From assembly GCA_016872915.1 (NCBI GenBank), contig VGYQ01000001.1, positions 1 to 64,000 on the forward strand: a stretch of 64,000 nt of DNA. Reading direction: 5' to 3'. The notes beneath the pieces were generated by a model, which saw only the letters and a list, made by a program, of their open reading frames with translations, made no database searches and was not told the origin of the DNA. Source of the stretch: Planctomycetota bacterium. Lineage in GTDB: Bacteria; Planctomycetota; Phycisphaerae; Phycisphaerales; SM1A02. The translations under genes were made by a program, and so were the position numbers. This document shows positions 52,983-60,715 of this stretch, in pieces. Position 1 is the first letter of the stretch, and every line of letters starts with the position of its first letter.

Positions 52983-54038
52983 TCAGTGCAGCGATGAAAG
53001 GTAATCCACCAACGCATCGAGTTCGGGATCCGTCAATTGCAGGCTCGGCATGTTGCACCCAGGCTTCAACTGCTGCGGATCGACGAGCCACGCCCGCAGG
53101 GTGTCGCGATTCAGAGGCGCCATGCCAGCGGCGATCGTTTCACGGCTCATGAGGTGAGTCAGATTGGGCCCGAACGCGCCCGCACTCGATCCGTCGATCG
53201 CGTGGCAGTTCATGCAGGCAAGACGCAGGAACACGGCGCGGCCTGCGGCAAAGGATGGATCCTCGCGCGCTGGTGCGATCTGCGCACGACGCCAGGACTC
53301 GAACTGAGTTTCATCCACGGCCCGCACGCGAAGCAGCATGTTGGCGTGTTGCGTTCCGCAGTACTCGGCACACTGCCCGAGATAGGTGCCCGCCTTTTCT
53401 GCCTCAAACCACGTGTTGTTGAATCGACCAGGCACAACATCCGTTTTGCCATTGAGTGCTGGCACCCACCACGAGTGAATCACATCCGCGGATGCAAGTC
53501 GAAGCCACACGGGACGCCCGACCGGCACGATGAGTTCATTTGCCGTCACGACCGATCGGCCGCCGTCTTCATCTGCAATGCGGTACTCCCACCACCACTG
53601 ATGGCCGATGACATCGACCGCAAGCGCACCCTCGGGCGGTTCGGTTCGCTGCACATCCTTGATGGTTCGCACCGTCGCCAAGGCCAACACAAAAACGATC
53701 ACCAGCGGGATAACCGTCCACGCCAGTTCGATTGGATTACTTCCAAACACTTGCACAGGCTCACCTCGCTCGCCTGCGCGGCGGCGATAACGGATGATCG
53801 CCCACAGCAGTGCGCCCTCGACCACGATGAAGATCGCGGCGCAGATTCCCACGACGAGCGCGGCGAGCGAATGAATCTCTCGCGCGGGTGGACTCACAGG
53901 CGTCAGGATGCTGGTGCTCTGCATTTGCGCCTCGCCCGTCGGCGCACAGAGTGGCGCCACATCCGCACCAGCTGCGGTGCATGCAAGCAATACTGTCACG
54001 TTCAGCGCGATGCCAAAGTGTCTTGTCAGCGTTGCCAT
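52983..54038 (-). CDS. coxB: cytochrome c oxidase subunit II with cytochrome c domain
   Basis: A 351-residue caa3-type subunit. A signal sequence with a possible lipobox (VTVLLAC), two helices (about 57-80 and 103-122), and a cupredoxin domain with the CuA ligands: DVIHSWWVPAL and CAEYCGTQHANM (C-x3-C-x3-H-x2-M, about residues 228-239). A C-terminal cytochrome c follows, with CMNCH (about 276-280) and a late Met (PGCNMPSL). Electrons can thus enter through a tethered haem. First gene of the operon; ATG 54038 is chosen, dropping a 14-residue extension that begins upstream. Divergent from tRNA-Leu. Confidence 0.96.
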   Translation of the reverse strand: MATLTRHFGIALNVTVLLACTAAGADVAPLCAPTGEAQMQSTSILTPVSPPAREIHSLAALVVGICAAIFIVVEGALLWAIIRYRRRAGERGEPVQVFGSNPIELAWTVIPLVIVFVLALATVRTIKDVQRTEPPEGALAVDVIGHQWWWEYRIADEDGGRSVVTANELIVPVGRPVWLRLASADVIHSWWVPALNGKTDVVPGRFNNTWFEAEKAGTYLGQCAEYCGTQHANMLLRVRAVDETQFESWRRAQIAPAREDPSFAAGRAVFLRLACMNCHAIDGSSAGAFGPNLTHLMSRETIAAGMAPLNRDTLRAWLVDPQQLKPGCNMPSLQLTDPELDALVDYLSSLH

Positions 54039-54124
54039 ACAGAGGGGCCTAAAAAAAGACAGCGAGACGATAACGGGCAAGACTCCGCTTGTCGAGGCAG
54101 TCGTTCAGAGAAAGCGCACTTCGC

Positions 54125-54130
54125 TATCCT
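54125..54130 (+). promoter_or_regulatory. -10 element candidate for tRNA-Leu
   Basis: TATCCT ends 15 bases before the first base of the tRNA, a suitable place for a tRNA promoter. A -35 is not clear (TTCAGA at 54104-54109 gives only a 15-base spacer). Confidence 0.25.
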
Positions 54131-54145
54131 GTCCACCTTCCACAC

Positions 54146-54231
54146 GCCGGCGTGGCGGAACTGGCAGACGCGATGGACTCAAAATCCATTGGGGCTCACA
54201 CCTCGTGCAGGTTCGATTCCTGTCGCCGGTA
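54146..54231 (+). tRNA. tRNA-Leu (anticodon CAA)
   Basis: A class II tRNA with a long variable arm. The acceptor GCCGGCG (54146-54152) pairs with CGCCGGT (54224-54230), the anticodon stem ATGGA/TCCAT encloses CTCAAAA, and the T arm carries GTTCGATTC. The anticodon CAA (54180-54182) reads UUG leucine codons. Discriminator A54231, no encoded CCA. Confidence 0.95.
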
Positions 54232-54255
54232 CTTGCGGGGCGCAGGGATGCGCAC

Positions 54256-55737
54256 TCAATGCTCGCCATTGACTCCTCGCGAGTAATTCGGAGATTCCTT
54301 CGTGATCTGTATGTCGTGGGGATGATTCTCCACAACGGTCGCAGCCGTCACTTGGACGAAGCGAGCCTGCGTTCGTAGCTCCTCAAGCGTTGCGCATCCG
54401 CAATAGCCCATTGCACTCCGGAGCCCCCCCACCATCTGGTAGACGAAATCCGCGAGAGATCCGCGGTAGGGCACCCGCCCCTCCACCCCTTCTGGAACAA
54501 ACTTGCGCGAACTGGCTTGGCTGTAGCGGTCCGCGCTCCCGGCCGACATGGCGCCCTCACTGCCCATGCCCCGGTACGCCTTGAATCGCCGATTGCTGTG
54601 GAGGACAAGTTCCCCGGGACTCTCATCGAGTCCCGCGAAGAGTCCGCCCATCATCACGCTGCTTGCCCCGGCCGCAATTGCCTTTGCGATGTCGCCCGAG
54701 AGTCGGATCCCGCCGTCACCGATGACAGGAACCCCGGCCGACTCAGCCACAGATACCGCATTCAGAATGGCAGTGATCTGCGGCACCCCAACGCCAGTTA
54801 CGACGCGCGTGGTGCAGATCGAGCCTGGTCCAATGCCAACCTTGACGGCGTCCGCGCCCGCATCGATCAGCGCCTTTGCACCCTCTGCCGTTGCAATATT
54901 GCCTGCGATCACCTCGATGGACCCGTGCCGCTTCTTCAGTTCGCGCACGGTTTCAATGACATTGGCACTGTGACCATGCGCCGTATCAACGACAATCACA
55001 TCCACTTCTGCAGCAATCAGCGCCGCCGCGCGATCGAACTGTCGAACACCCATGGACGCACCCACGCGCAGACGCCCGCGTTCATCACGGCACGCACGCG
55101 GGAATCGGCGGGTGTTGTCGATATCTCGCATGGTGACAAGCCCCGTCAAGCGCCCCTGGGGATCCACAAGAGGAAGTTTTTCCACTCGTGCCTTGATCAT
55201 GATCGCCTCCGCTTCCTCAAGCGTCGTTGCAGGCGTGCCTGTCACGAGCGTGCGGGCCGTCATGGTCTGCGCGACACTTGCGCTCTCGGCCTGCTTCGCA
55301 ACGAAGCGCATATCACGCCGAGTCAGGATTCCAACGAGCTTGCCGCGGCGGGTTCCATCCTCTGTTACGGGAAAACCACTGACCCCCTGCTCGCTCATCA
55401 ACGCAAGTGCGCGCCCGATCGACTCGTTTGGGCTCAGCGTCACTGGGTCGACGATGACCCCATTCTCGCTGCGCTTCACTTTCGCCACTTCGGCAGCTTG
55501 CTGCTCGGGCGACATGTTTTTATGGATGATGCCGATCCCCCCCTCCTGTGCAAGCGCACGGGCCAAGGGCGCCTCGGTCACCGTGTCCATCGGGGCAGAA
55601 ACAATTGGGAGATGAATCGAAATGCGCCGGGTCAGGCGGGTCGACGTGTCGACTTGGTCAGGGACGACGTTGCTGAACCGCGGCAGCAACAGGACATCAT
55701 CGAAGGTGATGCCATCCTGGATGATCTTGGGCTCCAT
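54256..55737 (-). CDS. guaB: inosine-5'-monophosphate dehydrogenase
   Basis: A 493-residue enzyme that oxidises IMP to XMP with NAD+, the first step from IMP to GMP. Motifs: [36 protein letters not shown], two CBS domains in the insert (about residues 90-215, including [18 protein letters not shown] and [17 protein letters not shown]), the catalytic cysteine loop [32 protein letters not shown], the [12 protein letters not shown] flap and the IMP-binding AMGYCG. The length is standard. It stands alone, divergent from the PilT-type gene. Confidence 0.96.
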   Translation of the reverse strand: MEPKIIQDGITFDDVLLLPRFSNVVPDQVDTSTRLTRRISIHLPIVSAPMDTVTEAPLARALAQEGGIGIIHKNMSPEQQAAEVAKVKRSENGVIVDPVTLSPNESIGRALALMSEQGVSGFPVTEDGTRRGKLVGILTRRDMRFVAKQAESASVAQTMTARTLVTGTPATTLEEAEAIMIKARVEKLPLVDPQGRLTGLVTMRDIDNTRRFPRACRDERGRLRVGASMGVRQFDRAAALIAAEVDVIVVDTAHGHSANVIETVRELKKRHGSIEVIAGNIATAEGAKALIDAGADAVKVGIGPGSICTTRVVTGVGVPQITAILNAVSVAESAGVPVIGDGGIRLSGDIAKAIAAGASSVMMGGLFAGLDESPGELVLHSNRRFKAYRGMGSEGAMSAGSADRYSQASSRKFVPEGVEGRVPYRGSLADFVYQMVGGLRSAMGYCGCATLEELRTQARFVQVTAATVVENHPHDIQITKESPNYSRGVNGEH

Positions 55738-55832
55738 TGGGAGATGATGCCCGACCCGAGTGCCGCCGTCAAGGCTGCTGCGTGGGTAATCCTGCTACGC
55801 TGTCGTGCCACCAGCAAGGAAAGCATGCAACC

Positions 55833-56972
55833 GTGAGCGTTTCGCGAAAAGAACTCATCACCCCTGTTCCCACCGATTCCCGCGGTACACAAGCGGGCGA
55901 GGGGCGCAAGGCATGGAACTCTTGGTTGGCCGCCATCATCAAGGTGGAAGGCAGCGATCTCATCGTGAAGGCTGGGTTGCCTCCTCGCATCCGATTTCGC
56001 GGTGCGCTGAAGGATCTCACGTCACCGCCAGTGACTGAGGACCTGATGTTTCAGGTGGCGAAGGACATCCTTGATCCGAACCAACTCGATCACTTCCGTC
56101 GCAACGGCTCGATGGACTTTGCGTTCGACTTCGATCAGGGGCGTCGTTTCCGAGTGAATCTGTTTATGGCCCGCGGCAGACCGGCCGTGGCTGCCCGACT
56201 GATTACGAGCCGGATCAAGACCTTCGAGGAACTCGGGCTGCGTCCGAGCCTTGGTGATATCTCCATGGCCGCGCAGGGACTCATCCTCTTCTCTGGCGTG
56301 ACGGGATCGGGCAAGAGCACCTCGATCGCCGCGATGCTTCAGTACGTCAATGAACGCAAGAAGGTGCACATCGTCACCATCGAGGATCCGATCGAATACA
56401 TCTTCACCGATGTCAAGGCGACCATCAATCAGCGCGAGATCGGCATTGACTGCACGAACTTTGACGACGCACTGCGCGCACTGGTGCGCGAGAATCCCGA
56501 CATCTGTCTCGTCGGCGAAATGCGCGACTACGAAACCTTTGAAGCTGCGGTCCGCGCTGCCGAGACAGGGCACCTGGTGTTCGGCACCATCCATGCCTCA
56601 AGCGCGTGGCAGACGTTCGGACGTATCTACGATCTCTTCCCCGAAAGCGAGCGAGAACAGATTCGGAAGTTGCTCGCCTACAACTTGCGGGCGATCATCT
56701 ACCAGAAGTTGCTGCCCACGCTGAAGCCTGAGATCGCCCGCGTGCCGGCTCTGGAGATTCTGCTCAATACTCCGATCGTGCAAAAGTACATCCTCGATGC
56801 GCGAGAGGGAGATCTTCTGGAGATCATCAAGGCCGGGAAGGATGAAGGCATGATCGACTACACCTCTGCGCTCGTGGAACTCGTCGAAAGCGAGATGGTC
56901 CACCAGCGAGTGGCGATCGAATCGACGCCGCGCCCCGAGGAACTCCAGATGCGCCTCAAAGGAATCACCTGA
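55833..56972 (+). CDS. PilT/PilU-type twitching ATPase
   Basis: A 379-residue hexameric ATPase of the type II/IV secretion superfamily, nearest to PilT/PilU which retract type IV pili. Motifs: SDLIVKAGLPPRIRFRG, Walker A GVTGSGKSTS, Asp box VTIEDPIEYIF, Walker B NPDICLVGEMRDYETFE, His box HLVFGTIHASSAWQTFGRI and the PilT tail region PALEILLNTPIVQKYILD. All key residues are present. GTG 55833 is taken as start, with AAGGAAA about ten bases upstream. No pilin or PilB is seen here. It leads a three-gene run with the GspE-like and CvpA-like genes. Confidence 0.88.
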   Translation: MSVSRKELITPVPTDSRGTQAGEGRKAWNSWLAAIIKVEGSDLIVKAGLPPRIRFRGALKDLTSPPVTEDLMFQVAKDILDPNQLDHFRRNGSMDFAFDFDQGRRFRVNLFMARGRPAVAARLITSRIKTFEELGLRPSLGDISMAAQGLILFSGVTGSGKSTSIAAMLQYVNERKKVHIVTIEDPIEYIFTDVKATINQREIGIDCTNFDDALRALVRENPDICLVGEMRDYETFEAAVRAAETGHLVFGTIHASSAWQTFGRIYDLFPESEREQIRKLLAYNLRAIIYQKLLPTLKPEIARVPALEILLNTPIVQKYILDAREGDLLEIIKAGKDEGMIDYTSALVELVESEMVHQRVAIESTPRPEELQMRLKGIT

Positions 56973-57010
56973 ATCACCCGCCCAGCGCGATCGCTGCGGC
57001 GATTGCGCTG

Positions 57011-58786
57011 GTGCGTCACCACACACGATCGAACGACCGACTCTCCGTGCAACCCTCTGTCCACTATCTGATCTCCATCTACAAGCCGCTGCTGCTTTTT
57101 GCCGCCGCGCTTCCCTTCGCATGGGTGATCTCAACTGTGGTGGAGCAGGACGCTCGGCGGCGGCGTTTCATGCCGGATGTGTGGGCTGGCATCAATCTCG
57201 CAACGCTGGCCCTCGGCATTGCATGCGTCCTCTTCATCAAGTGGTTCTGGCTCGGCTTCCCCTTGATGCTGCTGCTCTTTTGTGGTGCACTCACTGGTTA
57301 CTGGAAGTATCGCGATAAACGCCTTCCCCCTGCGGAGCGCTTCGACCTGCTCACGGGGAAGTGGGCTGCCGCCATCGCATCGCGGAAGGCACGGAAGGCG
57401 CTCGGTGAAGTCACGGCTGTGTTCCAAGATGCCAAGGGCAACCGGCTGCAGCCTCCTTCGCGCGAGGATCCGATGCTGCCGGTGCATCTGGCCGCCGAAC
57501 AAATCGTCGTCCCGTCACTGCCTGCACGTGCCTCGAGAGTCGAGATGGTTCCTGGTGCGCAGGAACACACCGTTGTTCGGGTCGTCGACACAATCCGCAG
57601 CAAAGTGTCCACGCTCCCCAGCGCCGAGTCAGACAAAGTGATCGATTACTTCAAGAAGGCGGCAGGGTTGGACGTCAAGGAGCGCCGAAAGCGTCAAGTG
57701 GCGACACTCGGAATGCGCGCTGGCGAAAGCGTTCAGATGTTTCGACTCACCACCTGGGGAACGTCCGCGGGACAGTCGCTGCGCCTGGAACATGACCGCG
57801 AGAAGCAACTGACAAAGAAACTGGATGAGATGGGGTTCCTCCAATCCCAGTTGCAGGCCCTGCGGGATGCGACGGACAAGATCGCAGGCGGTGTCGTCCT
57901 GGTTGCAGTTCCGCCCGGGAATGGCTTGACAACACTTGGGCTCGCCCTTTTGCAACGACACGATCCCTACACGATGGACATCAAGACCGTCGAAAAGGTT
58001 GTTGAGCGAAGACTTGAGGGAATTACGCACAACGAGTGGCTCCCTGGAGTCGATGGCACCGATTACGCCACAACTGTTCAGTCGGTCGTACGACGTGGGC
58101 CCAATGTGCTGCTCGTCTCTGATCTGGCAGAGCCGGGTTTGGCGCCGGTTCTGGTGAACCCGAACAGTGCGAACACGATCTTTTACGCCTTAGTGCCTGC
58201 GGAAAGCGGCGCAGCGGCACTTGCGCTCTATTTGAAGTCCGCCGGTGATAAAGCTGCCGCTGCGAAGGCGCTCCGCGCCATCGTGGCTGGTCGTGCCGTG
58301 CGACTGCTCTGCAAGCAGTGTCGACAGCCATTTACCGCAACCGAAGCGCAGGCCAAACGTCTCGGCGCACCGGATGGCAAGACGCCAACGCTGTACAAGA
58401 TGGGTGGCCAGATTCAGATCAAGAATCAGATCGTGCCTTGCCCCGAATGCCAAGGCACTGGATTCGTCGGAGTGACCGGCGCCTATGAAGTTCTTCGGCC
58501 CGATGAACGAGCGATCGAGTTGATGGTGGCCGGCGATGTCGTCAATGCGTATCAGCAGATGCGGCGCGCGCATCGCGCGCCGACCGCGCAGGAGGCTGCC
58601 TTGATCAAGGTTCGATCGGGCGAGACAAGCCTTGACGAGGTGGCTCGCGCATTCGCCCCACGCGTTGCTGCATCAAAGACGACGAGCACGGCTCGCCCTG
58701 CTTCGGCACCATCTCCAGGGACTCCAAGTCCGCCGACCAAGTCGCCGCAAGCAGCGCGCCCACCGGCAAAGGGAGGCAAGCCATGA
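57011..58786 (+). CDS. membrane-anchored GspE/PilB-like protein with degenerate ATPase
   Basis: A 591-residue protein. The N-terminus has two to three membrane helices (about 28-46 and 58-95), unlike normal cytoplasmic GspE or PilB. The C-terminal half keeps the overall GspE layout, but the motifs are broken: the P-loop reads VPPGNGLTTLG with Leu in place of the Lys, the Walker B GEIRD region reads SDLAE, and the His box is lost (YALVPAES). The zinc-binding pair CKQC ... CPEC and the ensuing GTGFVGVTGAYEVLRPDER are well kept. The tail is a P/S/T/A/K-rich linker. Start GTG 57011 or GTG 57047. It overlaps the next gene by ATGA. Probably a structural paralogue, not an active motor. Confidence 0.75.
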   Translation: MRHHTRSNDRLSVQPSVHYLISIYKPLLLFAAALPFAWVISTVVEQDARRRRFMPDVWAGINLATLALGIACVLFIKWFWLGFPLMLLLFCGALTGYWKYRDKRLPPAERFDLLTGKWAAAIASRKARKALGEVTAVFQDAKGNRLQPPSREDPMLPVHLAAEQIVVPSLPARASRVEMVPGAQEHTVVRVVDTIRSKVSTLPSAESDKVIDYFKKAAGLDVKERRKRQVATLGMRAGESVQMFRLTTWGTSAGQSLRLEHDREKQLTKKLDEMGFLQSQLQALRDATDKIAGGVVLVAVPPGNGLTTLGLALLQRHDPYTMDIKTVEKVVERRLEGITHNEWLPGVDGTDYATTVQSVVRRGPNVLLVSDLAEPGLAPVLVNPNSANTIFYALVPAESGAAALALYLKSAGDKAAAAKALRAIVAGRAVRLLCKQCRQPFTATEAQAKRLGAPDGKTPTLYKMGGQIQIKNQIVPCPECQGTGFVGVTGAYEVLRPDERAIELMVAGDVVNAYQQMRRAHRAPTAQEAALIKVRSGETSLDEVARAFAPRVAASKTTSTARPASAPSPGTPSPPTKSPQAARPPAKGGKP

Positions 58787-60453
58787 TCCTCAACGTGCTG
58801 GTGCTTGGGGCGATCGGATTCATCGCCTATTGGTGGATCAGTCAAGGCGCGCTGAGCGCGGTTCTGCACTGCCTCTGCGTGATCGTCGCCGGTGCATTGA
58901 CGTTCGCTGTGTGGGAGCCGATCGTTGTCAACGGGCTGCTCAACGGCGGCACCTTCGACAATTACGCATGGGGCCTGACCTTCGGGCTCGTCTTCGCGGT
59001 GCTTCTCCTGATCCTTCGCGTGGCAAGTGACAAACTTGTTCCGTTTGATATCCCCCTGCAGAGGTACGTCAGCATGGCGATCGGTGCGGTGGCGGGAGTT
59101 GCGTCCGGCGTGCTGACGGTGGGCATCCTCCTGATCGCATGCGGGTTCATCCAAGGGCCCATCGACCTGCTCGAGTTCACGGGGTACGCGCGTGATCCGA
59201 AGAATCAGGGGCAACCCGCGCCACTCGCCAAACTCTGGGTCGATGCACCGAAACTCACTGAGACATTTTACGCAACGGTCTCTCGGGGAGGCCTGTCACC
59301 GGCGGGGAGAAACTCACTCGCTTCAAGCCAACCGGAACTGGCAAGGATGGCGCTCAGTCTGCACAAAGACACTTTCAAGAGGGGCGATGCGCGAACCACC
59401 ATCGCACCCGACTCTGTCACTGGCCTTGAACTGGTCTTTGATCCAACAGGCGGCACCAACGGTGCTGGGGTGTATGCCGTGAAGTTCACGGTCGACACAA
59501 AGGCGTTCGATCAGGGACAGTTCATCTTGTCGTCGGCGCAGGCTCGCTTGGCGGACGCATCCTCGCAGCCGAAGGTGATGTTCCCGCGCAAGTTCAATCA
59601 GCCGATGGAAGATGGTTCCACGCGCACGTATTCCTTCGAAGACACCGGCAACTATGCAACGACCCCGCCCGCGCAGCAGTCCGGCACATTCGTACTGCTG
59701 TTTGACGCGCCATCGAGTGGGCCAGCGAGTGGCAATGCACCCAAGGGTGAAATGAACTTTTTCTTGAAGGGGCTGCGATATACGTTCAAAACGATTCCCA
59801 TTGAAAACGGTGGTCTCGCCCGCTTGACGGGCAGCGACACAGGGCTGACAGCGCCCGCAATCGATGTGGTCAAGGAGGGTGGTGGGTTCGTCTTCAATGC
59901 GCAGGAGTTTGTTGCGGTCGTCAACACACTGCGCCCCGTGTCGCTCAGCACAAACGATGTGAAGTCGCTGCAGTTCAAGACCACAGATGGCGGCAACTTC
60001 ATCTCCGGAGGTATCAGCAGCTTTCCAAAGGGTGCTGCCACTGCGATCTCGAGGAGCCTGGTTGTCAAGGGATTCCTCTGCCAGCCGGGAACGACAATCG
60101 TGATGGTGGATGTCTCGCGCGGGAAGGGTGGCATGGACATTTGGGGAGATCGGAATCCGAAGGTGAAGGACACCGTCGACAGTGCCCCACTCGAACTCGT
60201 GGACAAGCGCGGCAAGGGGTTCCGGCCGGTTGGTTATGTGTGGGAACGCCAGTCCGATGTCGAAATCTGCTTCGAGCCAACCAAGCCGTTTGCCACTGTG
60301 GCGTCCCTGCCCCCGCAACCAAGTTCCGGCGAAAACACGCTGCGGCTTGTCTTTATTGTGCCAATCGGGTCCGAAATCGTCGGTTTGCGAGTGGGCAAGA
60401 TTTCGGTTGCCACTTGCGATTTGAAGGCTGGAGAGGCTCGGGCGGATTACTGA
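58783..60453 (+). CDS. CvpA-like membrane protein with large C-terminal domain
   Basis: A 556-residue protein. Four N-terminal helices (about 1-22, 24-44, 60-82, 90-118) with GAIGFIAYWWISQGALSAVL and a V-L-x-G-I-L helix recall the CvpA (colicin V production) family. The following 430 residues are soluble, rich in beta-type sequence (LELVFDPTGGTNGAGVYAVK, FVLLFDAPSSGPASG, LRLVFIVPIGSEIVGLRVGK) and match no domain I know. Overlaps the pseudo-GspE gene by four bases, so both proteins are probably made together and act at the membrane. Function unknown. Confidence 0.62.
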   Translation: MILNVLVLGAIGFIAYWWISQGALSAVLHCLCVIVAGALTFAVWEPIVVNGLLNGGTFDNYAWGLTFGLVFAVLLLILRVASDKLVPFDIPLQRYVSMAIGAVAGVASGVLTVGILLIACGFIQGPIDLLEFTGYARDPKNQGQPAPLAKLWVDAPKLTETFYATVSRGGLSPAGRNSLASSQPELARMALSLHKDTFKRGDARTTIAPDSVTGLELVFDPTGGTNGAGVYAVKFTVDTKAFDQGQFILSSAQARLADASSQPKVMFPRKFNQPMEDGSTRTYSFEDTGNYATTPPAQQSGTFVLLFDAPSSGPASGNAPKGEMNFFLKGLRYTFKTIPIENGGLARLTGSDTGLTAPAIDVVKEGGGFVFNAQEFVAVVNTLRPVSLSTNDVKSLQFKTTDGGNFISGGISSFPKGAATAISRSLVVKGFLCQPGTTIVMVDVSRGKGGMDIWGDRNPKVKDTVDSAPLELVDKRGKGFRPVGYVWERQSDVEICFEPTKPFATVASLPPQPSSGENTLRLVFIVPIGSEIVGLRVGKISVATCDLKAGEARADY

Positions 60454-60520
60454 CCATCTTGGCCCCCCCGCCGGCCAAGCACAGGTGCCAACGCAAAAGT
60501 TGCCGCCCTCTGCGAAAGTT

Positions 60521-60539
60521 CCGGTCAAATTATGACCGG
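60521..60539. repeat. 7-bp perfect inverted repeat, operator candidate
   Basis: CCGGTCA (60521-60527), AATTA, TGACCGG (60533-60539). An AT centre inside a GC-rich dyad is the usual look of a dimeric repressor or activator site. It sits directly upstream of a promoter candidate in the 262-base gap before the cysteine-module protein gene. The rest of that gap shows nothing else. Confidence 0.4.
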
Positions 60540-60544
60540 TTGGA

Positions 60545-60573
60545 TTTGCCTCACCCGCGATCCTCGATAGATT
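60545..60573 (+). promoter_or_regulatory. weak promoter candidate for the cysteine-module dockerin gene
   Basis: TTTGCC (60545-60550) and TAGATT (60568-60573) are spaced by 17 bases. The leader to ATG 60716 would be about 135 bases. A GGAGAAAG at 60704-60711 serves as ribosome binding site. Confidence 0.3.
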
Positions 60574-60715
60574 ATGGGAAGAGGGGCTTTGTCGCCCCGG
60601 TTGCGGGTTGTTGGGTCAAAGTGCACAAGCATGATGCTGAAGCAGTTGATCTTGTCTCCCCTCGACGGCCGTTGAATGTTTGGTTCTCGTGAACACCAAA
60701 TTTGGAGAAAGATCA

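Noticed and set aside
59323..60528. 401-residue minus-strand frame
   Set aside because: Antisense to the CvpA-like gene. Its partner on the plus strand has membrane helices, a gene overlap with its neighbour and better codon bias.
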